Assembly (NCBI RefSeq): GCF_000723885.1
Contig: NZ_CCDG010000016.1
Coordinates: forward strand, 60,139-124,138
DNA from: Paenibacillus camerounensis
Lineage (GTDB): Bacteria; Bacillota; Bacilli; Paenibacillales; Paenibacillaceae
DNA length: 64,000 nucleotides
Direction of reading: 5' to 3'
Below are positions 9,556-17,619 of the stretch, piece by piece (position 1 is the stretch's first letter; every line of letters begins with the position of its first letter). Both the position numbers and the translations under genes were made by a program. Under the pieces are notes generated by a model. That model had not been told where the DNA came from, searched no databases, and worked only from the letters and a program-made list of their open reading frames with translations.

Positions 9556-10440
9556 TCAAGGCAGCTTTGCAGCGATTTCGCCTACAGGCTGCGGGGGCAC
9601 CTTAGCGATAAGGTCACCTGTGCGGGCAAGCCGCTCTTCAATATTCAGCAGGTGAAAATCCAGCGGTGAAACGTTACGGGCAACCTCCTCCCATAGCAGC
9701 GGTGTAGATACGGTAGCCCGCGGCCTTGCGCGCGGGGTATAAGGTGCAGCCAGCGTTTTTCCGCCGTAATGCTGAAGATAATCAAAGTAAATCCGATCGC
9801 CCCGGTGCTTTTTGAGCCGCTCCAGTGTGAACAGGCCAGGGTGCTTTTCGGCTACATACCGTCCGATAAAATGTCCCGTTTTCCGCAGCTCCTCAAAGGT
9901 TACGCCCCGATGCACCGGTACAATAATTTGAACCCCTGTCGCCCCGGAGGTTTTGGGTACGGAGGCCAGACCCAGCGACTTGAGCACCTCGCCGACCAGG
10001 GCGGCTGCCTCCATGATCCGCGGCTCCACCTCAAGGGAGGGATCCAGATCAATCATCCACTCACAGGGCAGTTCACTTCCTGCATAATGCAGGGAGGGAT
10101 GAAATTCAAGTGCAGCCAGATTGCCCAGCCACAGCAGCTCCGGTAAGCCGTGCAGGACAATATACGTAATCCCGTCCTGCGCGGCTGTATGGACGAATTC
10201 CGGCCTCGGCTGCGGCGCATTCTTCTGGTAGAAGGACATTCCCGGCACGCCGTGCGGATAACGGATGACGGTCAGCAGCCGGTTCCTGCAGTAGTGCAGC
10301 AGATAGGGGGAGAGGGCTGCCAGCTTCTGCAGATAAATCCGCTTGGTAATACCCATCTCCGGCCAGAGCGGCTTGTCCGGATTCGTTACGGTAATCTCCT
10401 GTCCGTCAATGGTAATGGTGCCTTTCAGTGTAGCCGGCAT
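9556..10440 (-). CDS. ligD: LigD-type DNA polymerase/primase (NHEJ polymerase domain)
   Basis: A 294-residue stand-alone polymerase domain of the archaeo-eukaryotic primase fold, which fills gaps at broken DNA ends. Hallmarks seen: TNPDKPLWPEMGITK near the N-terminus, the catalytic DxD in WMIDLDPS (about residues 130-137), SGATGVQIIVPV, and the C-terminal RPRATVSTPLLWEEV. Ribosome site AAAGGAGGG is at good spacing. It follows the ligase gene by 25 bases. In Mycobacterium and Pseudomonas this domain is fused to ligase and nuclease domains in one LigD; here polymerase and ligase are separate genes and no phosphoesterase domain is seen. Confidence 0.92.
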   Translation of the reverse strand: MPATLKGTITIDGQEITVTNPDKPLWPEMGITKRIYLQKLAALSPYLLHYCRNRLLTVIRYPHGVPGMSFYQKNAPQPRPEFVHTAAQDGITYIVLHGLPELLWLGNLAALEFHPSLHYAGSELPCEWMIDLDPSLEVEPRIMEAAALVGEVLKSLGLASVPKTSGATGVQIIVPVHRGVTFEELRKTGHFIGRYVAEKHPGLFTLERLKKHRGDRIYFDYLQHYGGKTLAAPYTPRARPRATVSTPLLWEEVARNVSPLDFHLLNIEERLARTGDLIAKVPPQPVGEIAAKLP

Positions 10441-10465
10441 GGAATGCCCTCCTTTCTAAGAATGT

Positions 10466-11413
10466 TCAACCCCGCTGTTCCAGCCGGCAGGCATCAGGCG
10501 GCAGATCAACCTGTGCCTGAATAACCGGCTGGCGCAGCGTGCCGGAGGCGTTCCATTCCAGGAAATGCAGCTTGAATACCAGGCTGGGCCTGATCCATAC
10601 CGCATCCTTGCTGCGCTGCGGAACACCTGTAAACGGCATGACGGGCACCTCCAGATTATGGGCTTGTGCTGTCAGATTACGCCAGTCCGTGGCTGTCAGC
10701 CGGCCAGCTCCCGCATGTCCGATATAGTGCAGCCTGCCTTCATCGTCATAAAGACCGAGCAGCAGGGCATTAACTGTTCCATCCCGGAAGGTAACCCCTC
10801 CGGCAACAGCGGTCACGTCGAGAATGTTCTTGCGTTTCTGCCACCGTGCATCCTTGCCGCCGGGGGCATAAGTGCTGCGTATATCCTTGCAGATGATGCC
10901 TTCCAGGCCGCCTTTGCAGGCAGCGGCGAACAACTGCACCGGATCTGTGTAGCTCGGCACATTCTGCACATGCGGGTGAGGAAGCAGTACATCCTTCAGC
11001 ATCTGCTGGCGTAAGGACAACGGCCGGTCGAGCAGCCATTCACCGTTACAGTACAGAATATCAAATACCATATACAGCACCGGAACCTGCGGCTGTACTG
11101 CCCGGACAGCCGCTTCGCTTCTTACGCCGTCACGCCGCATCACCTCGTGAAAGGACGGCTTCCCCCCGCTCAGGGCAATAACCTCACCGTCGAGAATATA
11201 GCTGTCTGCTCGGCAGTAACGTCCCTGTACGGTCAATTCGGGATACTGCATGGTACGCCGGTTGCCACGGCGGTTAACAAGCTCTATAGCGCTGCCGTCA
11301 TAGCAGGAGAGCATGCGGACACCGTCCCATTTAATCTGGGCGATCCACTGGCTGCCGGAAGGCAGCTGTCCGGCAAGCACCGGCTCAAACGGCTTCACCT
11401 GCTTTACTTCCAT
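10466..11413 (-). CDS. ATP-dependent DNA ligase (LigD ligase domain type)
   Basis: A 315-residue ligase that seals broken DNA ends using ATP. Motif I KWDGVRM (lysine about residue 29) forms the lysyl-AMP; RRGNRR follows, then LDGEVIAL, VFDILYCNG, EGIICKDIRSTYAPG (motif IV) and WQKRKN (motif V). The C-terminal OB-fold region is present. ATG at 11413 is chosen over the TTG directly before it because AAGGAGG is seven bases upstream. Middle gene of ku-ligase-polymerase. Confidence 0.92.
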   Translation of the reverse strand: MEVKQVKPFEPVLAGQLPSGSQWIAQIKWDGVRMLSCYDGSAIELVNRRGNRRTMQYPELTVQGRYCRADSYILDGEVIALSGGKPSFHEVMRRDGVRSEAAVRAVQPQVPVLYMVFDILYCNGEWLLDRPLSLRQQMLKDVLLPHPHVQNVPSYTDPVQLFAAACKGGLEGIICKDIRSTYAPGGKDARWQKRKNILDVTAVAGGVTFRDGTVNALLLGLYDDEGRLHYIGHAGAGRLTATDWRNLTAQAHNLEVPVMPFTGVPQRSKDAVWIRPSLVFKLHFLEWNASGTLRQPVIQAQVDLPPDACRLEQRG

Positions 11414-11446
11414 CAAACCGCCTCCTTGGTAGCTGGACAGTACGCG

Positions 11447-12418
11447 TTAAGATATGGTTTCTTTACTTTTAGTGCTGCGCCGTTTAGCCTTGGGTGCAAT
11501 GACCGGAATAGGGCCGGTTGCCTCGCTGAGAACAGGAGATCCGGCTTCCGCTTGGGCGCCGCTGGCTTTAGCGGTTCTTTTTCGGGTACCGGCGGCAGGT
11601 TTGGTCTTGGCTCCAGCTGCGGCGGGAGCTGTCCCGGGGTCGCTCGGAATATGCTGAACCGCCTCAATGCTGGCCTGCAGCGCGGCCATCAGGTCGATCA
11701 CATTGCTCTCCTGCCGCGCCGGTGCGATGTGGAATTCCTCACCGGATATTTTGTGCGAGATCAGATCCAGCATCCGCTGGCGGTAGTCGTCTGTATACTT
11801 GGACGGCTCGAACGGAGTGGACAGCTGGGAGATCAGCAGCTTGGCCATTTCCAGCTCCTTGTCGCTGACAATACCGGCTTCCGGGAGTCCGGGAACCTGA
11901 GTAACCGGCCGCACCTCATCCGGATAAAAAATCGTCTCAATCGCCAGACAGTTCTCCAGCACGCGTATTGCTGCCAGACTGCTCTTGGAACGGATGGAAA
12001 TTTTGGCGATTCCGATTTTACCGGTCTGGCGCATCGCCTCCATCAGCAGCCTGTAAGCATTGCTGCCGGCCTGGTCAGGGGACAGGTAGTAGGTTTTCTG
12101 GAAATAAATCGGGTCAATTTCAGTTAAATCCACGAAATCAAGAATGGTAATGCTTTTGCTGCTCTCCTCAGTCAGCTGCTCCAGCTCCTCCTTTTCGAAC
12201 AGGACGAACTTGCCCTTTTCATATTCATAACCCTTACCGATTTCCTCCCAGGCCACTTCCTTCTCACACACGGGGCATTTGCGCACATAGGATAGCGGGC
12301 TCCCGCACTCCTTATGGATGTATCTTAGGGAAATATCCTTGTCCTCGGTTGCCGAGAACATTTTGACCGGAACATGCACAAGACCGAAGCTGATGGCCCC
12401 TTTCCAAACGGTATGCAT
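11447..12418 (-). CDS. ku: Ku DNA end-binding protein
   Basis: A 323-residue bacterial Ku that rings double-strand ends and recruits the ligase. The family start MHTVWKGAISFGLVHVPVKM is clear; a four-cysteine zinc-like pattern follows (ECGSPL ... KCPVCEK). The core runs to about residue 255, then a basic Ala/Lys/Pro tail ending RRSTKSKETIS, as in Ku proteins whose tails bind DNA or LigD. Length is a little above the usual 270-300 because of this tail. GGAGG lies eight bases before the ATG. First gene of the NHEJ operon; in Bacillus the system acts in spores. Confidence 0.95.
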   Translation of the reverse strand: MHTVWKGAISFGLVHVPVKMFSATEDKDISLRYIHKECGSPLSYVRKCPVCEKEVAWEEIGKGYEYEKGKFVLFEKEELEQLTEESSKSITILDFVDLTEIDPIYFQKTYYLSPDQAGSNAYRLLMEAMRQTGKIGIAKISIRSKSSLAAIRVLENCLAIETIFYPDEVRPVTQVPGLPEAGIVSDKELEMAKLLISQLSTPFEPSKYTDDYRQRMLDLISHKISGEEFHIAPARQESNVIDLMAALQASIEAVQHIPSDPGTAPAAAGAKTKPAAGTRKRTAKASGAQAEAGSPVLSEATGPIPVIAPKAKRRSTKSKETIS

Positions 12419-12478
12419 AGATATCGCCTCCTGGGTATAAGTGCTGCAAGAGCTGACAATAACGATGTAATTACCGTT

Positions 12479-12485
12479 TAGTATG
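12479..12485 (-). promoter_or_regulatory. Candidate forespore (sigma-G-like) -10 for ku
   Basis: On the minus strand CATACTA, a good match to the sigma-G -10 consensus, 61 bases before the ku start. No good -35 is seen at 17-18 bases, so this is tentative. Confidence 0.3.
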
Positions 12486-12512
12486 CTGTGGCGGTGCTGA
12501 TTCTACCCTGAT

Positions 12513-12541
12513 GCATTTTTTGCGAGCCTTGGGAAAAAATA
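12513..12541 (+). promoter_or_regulatory. Candidate forespore promoter for the small acidic ORF
   Basis: GCATT (12513-12517), a 14-base spacer, and GGAAAAAATA (12532-12541), which fits the sigma-F -10 pattern GGNRANAHTR. The spacer is one base short of the usual 15-16. Confidence 0.3.
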
Positions 12542-12574
12542 AAGCCAAGCACATGCCGGAAGGGAGTCGATAAG

Positions 12575-12754
12575 GTGGACAATGGACGCAAGGAATGGCT
12601 GGATGATCTGTCTGAGCAGGATATTCCCGCCGAGGTTGTAGACTGGGCAAATATTGTGGCTGATCCCGCTGAAGATGAGCTGGGTACGGAGGCCGGTTAT
12701 CTCGATGCTGATGCAACGATCGGTGAGCCTGAGGCGGATGAGGAGCAGGAGTAG
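12575..12754 (+). CDS. Small acidic protein of unknown function (59 aa)
   Basis: GTG start with ribosome site AGGGAG eight bases upstream. The product begins VDNGRKEWLDDLSEQD and ends in an acidic run (EPEADEEQE). About one residue in three is Asp or Glu; there is no membrane segment and no cysteine. I do not recognise a family. It lies between ku (divergent) and sspH (66 bases downstream, same strand), under a possible forespore promoter, so a spore-stage role is a reasonable guess only. Confidence 0.65.
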   Translation: MDNGRKEWLDDLSEQDIPAEVVDWANIVADPAEDELGTEAGYLDADATIGEPEADEEQE

Positions 12755-12820
12755 GCAGCGTGTATGGAAGCGGTATCCATTACTAAAATAAAACATATGT
12801 TTTCGAAGGAGACCTGAATC

Positions 12821-13006
12821 ATGGACGTAAAACGGGCAAAGGATATTTATGCCTCTAAGGAGATGATCCCGGTTCATCTGGACGGTGAGTCGGTATGGAT
12901 TGAACGGGTGGACGAGGAGAACGGTATGGCGACGGTACAGGTAGGCTCACGTCCAGCCAATACCCATACAGTAGGGGTAGAGCGGCTGGAGGAGCAGGCC
13001 AAATAA
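12821..13006 (+). CDS. sspH: H-type small acid-soluble spore protein
   Basis: A 61-residue protein matching the SspH family throughout: MDVKRAKDIYASKEMIPVHL, then WIERVDEENGMATV and a closing VERLEEQAK. SspH-type proteins accumulate in the forespore under sigma-G control and are minor components of the spore core. Ribosome site GAAGGAGAC. It proves the organism is a spore former and sits next to the NHEJ genes that repair spore DNA in Bacillus. Confidence 0.92.
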   Translation: MDVKRAKDIYASKEMIPVHLDGESVWIERVDEENGMATVQVGSRPANTHTVGVERLEEQAK

Positions 13007-13033
13007 CTGCAGCGGTTTTAACAATACACAACG

Positions 13034-13082
13034 GCAGAGCAGCAGTATCCGGACTACGGATATTTGAGGCTCTGTTTTTTTT
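13034..13082 (+). terminator. Rho-independent terminator after sspH
   Basis: CAGAGC (13036-13041) pairs with GCTCTG, with inner stem TATCCG / CGGATA, followed by eight T residues. Confidence 0.85.
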
Positions 13083-13177
13083 GGAAAAGCTTTCTCGAGC
13101 TGCCGCGGAGCTTACACAAGGGTTGACGCTGGCTGCCGCCTGACCCTATATTTGGGAGGTGAATTTGATGAAAAGAG

Positions 13178-14194
13178 ATGATGAGCATGCGGCCTATTTT
13201 GCTTGGCGTCTGTTCGGCGCTGTTTTTTGCGGTAACCTTTGTGCTTAACCGGCGGATGGAGCTGGCGGGAGGGAGCTGGGCCTGGAGCGCTTCGCTGCGC
13301 TATTTGTTTACATTGCCGTTCCTGATGGCGATTGTTGCCGGAAGGGGGAGACTGAAGCCGCTGCTTGCTGTGATGAAAGAACGCCCCGGGGCCTGGCTGC
13401 TGTGGGGGACTGTCGGCTTCGGACTGTTCTATGCGCCGATCTGCTTCGCGGCAGCTTATGCGCCGGGCTGGCTGACTGCCGGAACCTGGCAGATCACCAT
13501 TATTTCCGGCTCCCTGCTGGCCCCGTTCTTTGGACAATGGGTTGCGGGTCCTGGAGGGGCACGCATCTTTGAACGCGGGAGGATTCCGCTTCGCGGCCTC
13601 GGACTGTCTCTTATTATTCTTGCCGGTGTCGCCTTGCTTCAGGCCGAACACGCCCGGGAGCTTGAGGCTTCACAGGTTCTTCTGGGAATCATTCCAATAC
13701 TGATTGCCTCCTTCGCCTACCCGCTGGGGAACCGCAAGACGATGGAGCTGTGCGGTGACCGGCTTGATGTATTCCAGCGTATCCTTGGCATGACGCTGGC
13801 CAGCCTGCCGTTCTGGCTTATTATATCGCTTGTCGGCCTGGCCGATACCGGTCTGCCCTCAGGCTCGCAGGCCCTGCAGTCTGTCATTGTGGCTTTGTCC
13901 TCTGGTATTGTTGCCACCGTGCTGTTCTTCCGGGCAACTGATATGGTGCGCAGCAGCATGAGCGGCCTTGCCGCTGTAGAGGCAACCCAGTCGCTGGAGG
14001 TACTGTTCGCCCTGATCGGTGAGATGCTGATTCTGTCCGCTCCGCTGCCCTCGCTGCTGTCCTGGACCGGAATTGCAGTCATTATTGCCGGGATGGCACT
14101 GCACAGCCTGTTTTCCCGCCGCACACCAAAGAAAAAGCAGGCTGGGACAAGCAGACAGATTGCCCCCTACCTTACGGGCGGCCGCGGCGACTAG
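13178..14194 (+). CDS. DMT superfamily multidrug-efflux-type transporter
   Basis: A 338-residue protein with about ten hydrophobic helices, of the drug/metabolite transporter superfamily (EmrE-like long form; VTFVLNRRMELAGGSWAWSASLRYLF is typical of the family). Substrate unknown. The start is uncertain: the strong ribosome site GGGAGG (13154-13159) is ideally placed for ATG 13168, but that ATG is in another frame that stops after 26 codons; the transporter frame has ATGs at 13178, 13181 and 13187 behind a stop at 13169. Translational coupling through the short leader frame, or an indel, could explain this. Basic C-terminal tail. Confidence 0.82.
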   Translation: MMSMRPILLGVCSALFFAVTFVLNRRMELAGGSWAWSASLRYLFTLPFLMAIVAGRGRLKPLLAVMKERPGAWLLWGTVGFGLFYAPICFAAAYAPGWLTAGTWQITIISGSLLAPFFGQWVAGPGGARIFERGRIPLRGLGLSLIILAGVALLQAEHARELEASQVLLGIIPILIASFAYPLGNRKTMELCGDRLDVFQRILGMTLASLPFWLIISLVGLADTGLPSGSQALQSVIVALSSGIVATVLFFRATDMVRSSMSGLAAVEATQSLEVLFALIGEMLILSAPLPSLLSWTGIAVIIAGMALHSLFSRRTPKKKQAGTSRQIAPYLTGGRGD

Positions 14195-14203
14195 AGGGGG
14201 TTG

Positions 14204-14232
14204 TTGCGGGACTAGTAGCATACCGATATAAT
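14204..14232 (+). promoter_or_regulatory. Sigma-A-type promoter for the t6A operon
   Basis: TTGCGG (14204-14209), 17-base spacer, perfect TATAAT (14227-14232), 68 bases before the preferred tsaE start. Confidence 0.5.
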
Positions 14233-14299
14233 TAAATGTAAGGTAAAGATATGCCGGTTCATGTCTAATCAGGATATTGATATAAGGTGGAGTTGCAGC

Positions 14300-14791
14300 T
14301 TGGACAATAATGTTGAAACGGTGTTCCGTTACCGTTCCCATAACCTTCAGGATACGGAGTCGCTTGCGGCTGAGGTAGCCGCCGCGGTATCAGCCGGTAC
14401 GGTGATCGGCCTGAACGGTGATTTGGGTGCCGGAAAGACGGCGTTTTCGCAGGCTTTTGCGCGCCATCTGGGCGTTGAGGGGATTGTGAACAGTCCTACT
14501 TTTACAATTATTAAGGAATATACCGGGCGCCTTCCGCTGTACCATATGGATGTGTACCGGATTTCACCGCAGGAAGCGGACGAGCTGGGGCTTGATGAAT
14601 ATTTCTACGGGCAGGGAGTATGCCTCGTGGAATGGAGCAGCATCATTCCAGATCTGATGCCGCAGCAGCATCTGCACATATACTTGGAAACGGCCGGGCT
14701 TGAGGAACGCCTGATTACGGTGACGGCAGCTGGAGAGCCTTACGCCGGAATCTGCCGCGCACTGATCGAGAAGTGGGGTAACGAAGAATGA
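14300..14791 (+). CDS. tsaE: tRNA threonylcarbamoyladenosine biosynthesis ATPase TsaE
   Basis: A 163-residue P-loop ATPase needed, with TsaB and TsaD, to make the t6A37 base of ANN-decoding tRNAs. Walker A GDLGAGKTAF, the switch region SPTFTIIKEY, YHMDVYR and VCLVEWS are all family signatures. I prefer the TTG start at 14300 (GGTGGAG seven bases upstream) over an in-frame ATG at 14261, because it gives the usual family length. The stop overlaps the start of tsaB by four bases. Confidence 0.92.
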   Translation: MDNNVETVFRYRSHNLQDTESLAAEVAAAVSAGTVIGLNGDLGAGKTAFSQAFARHLGVEGIVNSPTFTIIKEYTGRLPLYHMDVYRISPQEADELGLDEYFYGQGVCLVEWSSIIPDLMPQQHLHIYLETAGLEERLITVTAAGEPYAGICRALIEKWGNEE

Positions 14792-15618
14792 TGAACGATA
14801 ATAACGGGCCGCGCAAGCGGCTTTTAGCGCTGGATACCTCGACGGCTATCCTGGGTGTGGCTGTAACAGAAGATGGCAGAGTACTGCATGAGATCAATGC
14901 TTCCGGGGAGCGGAACCATTCCGTGCATCTGCTGCCGATTATTGAGCAGGCAATGCAGGCCAGCGGTACGGATGCCTCCATGCTGAAAGGCATCGCCGCC
15001 GGTATCGGACCGGGCTCCTATACCGGCACACGGATCGCGGTTTCAACAGCCAAGACACTGGCCTGGGCCTGGAAGGTGCCGGTCACCGGTGTGTCCAGCC
15101 TGCATGCGCTCGCCTGGGGCGGATATGCTGCAGTGCAGGAGAAGCATGCGGACGGATCAGCGGAGCCGTCTGAATTAACCGGGTTTGGCCCCGACTGGGT
15201 TATCCCGCTGATTGATGCCCGCCGGGGACAAGCCTATACCGGGCTCTTCGCGGCGGATGGACAAGCTGCGCCGCAGCGGCTGGAGCCGGATGCGATCCGG
15301 CTTATGGCTGACTGGGTGCTGTTCCTGGGTGAACGCCTGAAGCAGGCGGAGGCAGAGGGCAGCAAGCCGCATACGGTATGGTTTGTCGGCGAAACTGCGC
15401 AGCACGGCAGCAGTGCCAGTCTTGAGCCGTTGCTGGGCAAGGCTGAGATTCAGCCTGTACCGTACGAGCTTGAAGGCCGCTGGGCAGGATTTCTAGGCGA
15501 AGCAGGCCTGCTGGAGGGCAGTGATGATGTTCACGGGTTAGTCCCGAACTACACCCAGCTTTCTGAAGCGGAAGCCAATCTGCGCCGGAGCAGTGAAGGG
15601 AGCAGAGGCCAAGTATGA
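14788..15618 (+). CDS. tsaB: tRNA threonylcarbamoyladenosine biosynthesis protein TsaB
   Basis: A 276-residue inactive homologue of TsaD that forms the TsaB-TsaD heterodimer. ASKHA-fold signatures: LALDTSTAILGVAV at the N-terminus and GIGPGSYTGTRI (about residues 71-82). Somewhat longer than the roughly 230 residues of Bacillus subtilis TsaB, from an insertion at about residues 115-135. ATGA overlap with tsaE and four-base overlap with rimI, so translation is coupled. Confidence 0.92.
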   Translation: MMNDNNGPRKRLLALDTSTAILGVAVTEDGRVLHEINASGERNHSVHLLPIIEQAMQASGTDASMLKGIAAGIGPGSYTGTRIAVSTAKTLAWAWKVPVTGVSSLHALAWGGYAAVQEKHADGSAEPSELTGFGPDWVIPLIDARRGQAYTGLFAADGQAAPQRLEPDAIRLMADWVLFLGERLKQAEAEGSKPHTVWFVGETAQHGSSASLEPLLGKAEIQPVPYELEGRWAGFLGEAGLLEGSDDVHGLVPNYTQLSEAEANLRRSSEGSRGQV

Positions 15619-16139
15619 CGGAGCCTATGATAGTGGGAGATCAGGGAAGTAAGCTTGTTTTTCGCCTGATGAAGCTTGAGGATATTCCGGAAATTCTCGT
15701 CATTGAGCGGGAAGCCTTCACCATGCCATGGACCGAGGAGGCATTCCGCAATGAACTCACGCATAATCATTTTGCCAAGTACATGGTGATGGAGCTGGAG
15801 GGCCGGATTATCGGCTACGCCGGGATGTGGGCAATTGTCGATGAAGCTCATGTAACGAATATCGCTCTGCTTGAAGCTTACCGGGGACGCAAATGGGGCG
15901 AGCGGCTGCTTGATGAGCTCATGAAAACCGCGGGCTTCCTGGGGATGAAATCCATTACGCTTGAGGTAAGGGTCTCAAATGAGGTAGCCCAGAATTTATA
16001 CCGTAAAAAAGGCTTCCGCCCGGCCGGCACCCGCAAGGGCTACTATTCGGACAACCGTGAAGATGCGCTCATTATGTGGGCGGATCTGCCGGCTGGCGGG
16101 GAGCAGGGAATGATGGAAGGAAGAGTGGAGCAGAAATGA
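15615..16139 (+). CDS. rimI: Ribosomal protein S18-alanine N-acetyltransferase (GNAT)
   Basis: A 174-residue GNAT acetyltransferase. Acetyl-CoA-binding motif A reads NIALLEAYRGRKWGERLLD, followed by LEVRVSNEVAQNLYRKKGF, typical of RimI. It sits between tsaB and tsaD exactly as ydiD does in Bacillus subtilis. The first 15 residues before LVFRLMKLEDIP are extra relative to short RimI proteins. The protein substrate in this organism is not proven; RimI is the family name. Confidence 0.88.
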   Translation: MTEPMIVGDQGSKLVFRLMKLEDIPEILVIEREAFTMPWTEEAFRNELTHNHFAKYMVMELEGRIIGYAGMWAIVDEAHVTNIALLEAYRGRKWGERLLDELMKTAGFLGMKSITLEVRVSNEVAQNLYRKKGFRPAGTRKGYYSDNREDALIMWADLPAGGEQGMMEGRVEQK

Positions 16140-17185
16140 ATACAGAAGCGGGCGCGGCTGCGCCTGTACTAATATTAGCTATTGAGACAAGCTGTGATGA
16201 AACCTCGGTAGCGGTTGTCAAGGACGGCTGTGAGGTGCTGGCTAACATCATCTCCAGCCAGATTGAAACCCACCGCGCCTTCGGCGGGGTTGTACCGGAG
16301 GTCGCTTCCCGTAAACACGTTGAGGTGATTACCCTGGTGATTGAGGAAGCGATGACTGCGGCCGGTGTACAGCCGGAAGAGCTTACGGCTGTTGCAGTAA
16401 CTCAAGGACCGGGGCTGGTCGGAGCACTGCTGGTTGGGGTCGTGGCTGCAAAGAGCCTGGCGCTGGCCTGGGGCAAGCCGCTAATCGGCACCCATCATAT
16501 CGCCGGGCATATTTATGCCAACCGGCTGGTTAAGGAGCTGCAGTATCCGTGTATGACGCTGGTTGTATCGGGCGGGCACACGGAGCTTGTAAATATGGAG
16601 CGTGAAGGGGAGTTCCGGATTATCGGACGCACCCGGGATGATGCAGTGGGCGAAGCCTATGACAAAGTCGCGCGCGCCCTGGGCTTCCCGTATCCGGGCG
16701 GCCCGCATGTTGACCGTCTGGCCCGTGAAGCTGAGGCGGCAGTAGCCCTGCCGCGCGTCTGGCTGGAGCCGGATTCGTATGATTTCAGCTTCAGCGGCCT
16801 GAAGTCGGCTGTACTGAATGTAGTCAACCAGAGCAAGATGAAGGGGCTGGCTCCGGATGTGGCAGGCATTGCCCGCGGCTTCCAGGAGTCAGTCGTCGAA
16901 GTGCTGGTCGAGAAGGCTGTACGTGCTGTAAAAGCCAACCAGGCCAGGCAGCTGCTGCTCTGCGGCGGGGTTGCCGCCAATAAAGGGCTGCGCGAAGCAC
17001 TGATATCCCGCTGCGACAAGGAAGGGATTGAGCTGATTATTCCTCCGGCCGTTTATTGTACGGATAATGCGGCGATGATCGGAGCGGCGGCCTACGTGAA
17101 ATGGCGGCATGACGGCAGTACGCCGCTGGATATGGTTGCCGATCCCGGCCTGTCGCTGGAGAAGTGGTCTGTTTCTGCCTATTGA
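16136..17185 (+). CDS. tsaD: tRNA N6-adenosine threonylcarbamoyltransferase TsaD
   Basis: A 349-residue catalytic subunit of t6A synthesis. LAIETSCDETSVAVV at the N-terminus, the metal-binding HIAGH in GTHHIAGHIYANRL (about residues 115-128), SGGHTELV and CGGVAANKGLR are intact. ATG at 16136 overlaps the rimI stop (ATGA) and is chosen over an upstream GTG. Last gene of the t6A operon; the next promoter's -35 box overlaps its stop codon. Confidence 0.95.
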   Translation: MNTEAGAAAPVLILAIETSCDETSVAVVKDGCEVLANIISSQIETHRAFGGVVPEVASRKHVEVITLVIEEAMTAAGVQPEELTAVAVTQGPGLVGALLVGVVAAKSLALAWGKPLIGTHHIAGHIYANRLVKELQYPCMTLVVSGGHTELVNMEREGEFRIIGRTRDDAVGEAYDKVARALGFPYPGGPHVDRLAREAEAAVALPRVWLEPDSYDFSFSGLKSAVLNVVNQSKMKGLAPDVAGIARGFQESVVEVLVEKAVRAVKANQARQLLLCGGVAANKGLREALISRCDKEGIELIIPPAVYCTDNAAMIGAAAYVKWRHDGSTPLDMVADPGLSLEKWSVSAY

Positions 17186-17211
17186 CATCCCTGAAACAGG
17201 AAGAGTATAAT
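17182..17211 (+). promoter_or_regulatory. Strong sigma-A promoter for the leuA T-box leader
   Basis: Perfect TTGACA (17182-17187) and perfect TATAAT (17206-17211) with an 18-base spacer. The -35 box contains the tsaD stop codon (TGA 17183-17185). Confidence 0.85.
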
Positions 17212-17232
17212 CAACCCAATTCAATTAACGAA

Positions 17233-17592
17233 ACGCTATGAAGAGAAGCAGTAAGGTAACTCCGGGTTAAGAGATCTGCGGGTAGGTGCGACGCAGCCGA
17301 AGGAGTCCTGAACTCGTCTTGGAGCGGAGCGGTGGAAGCGGGATGCTCTTTCTAGAGGAGCGATAAACGGTGCACTAGTGTGCCGGACCTTTCGTACACC
17401 GTTACGGGTAACCTCCGTGAGAGGGTGGTCAATCAAGTACAGGGGGATGCTGAAGTTATCCCGATCAACTGGCTGACTGTTGAGTGGATATTCTGCAGGC
17501 TGTGTATTACGGCTGAACCGGAATGTCAACAAGAGTGGTACCGCGAAGGTGAACAGCCTGTCGTCTCTTGAATGAGACGGCAGGCTTTTTTG
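17233..17592 (+). ncRNA. T-box leader 1 (leucine, CUC specifier)
   Basis: A complete T-box riboswitch. Stem I has the distal loop region GATCTGCGGGTAGGTGCGACGCAG. The specifier is CTC (17313-17315) in TGAACTCGTC, followed by GGAGC. The antiterminator T-box core is AAGAGTGGTACCGCG (17531-17545). The terminator stem is AGCCTGTCGTCTC (17555-17567) with GAGACGGCAGGCT (17574-17586) and six T residues. Uncharged tRNA-Leu(GAG) is expected to stabilise the antiterminator and allow read-through. Confidence 0.93.
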
Positions 17593-17619
17593 TATGCTTT
17601 TATATGAATTACACGCAAT

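Noticed and set aside
12503..12877. 124-codon minus-strand frame opposite the acidic ORF and sspH
   Set aside because: sspH is a clear family member on the other strand and the minus frame has no domain.
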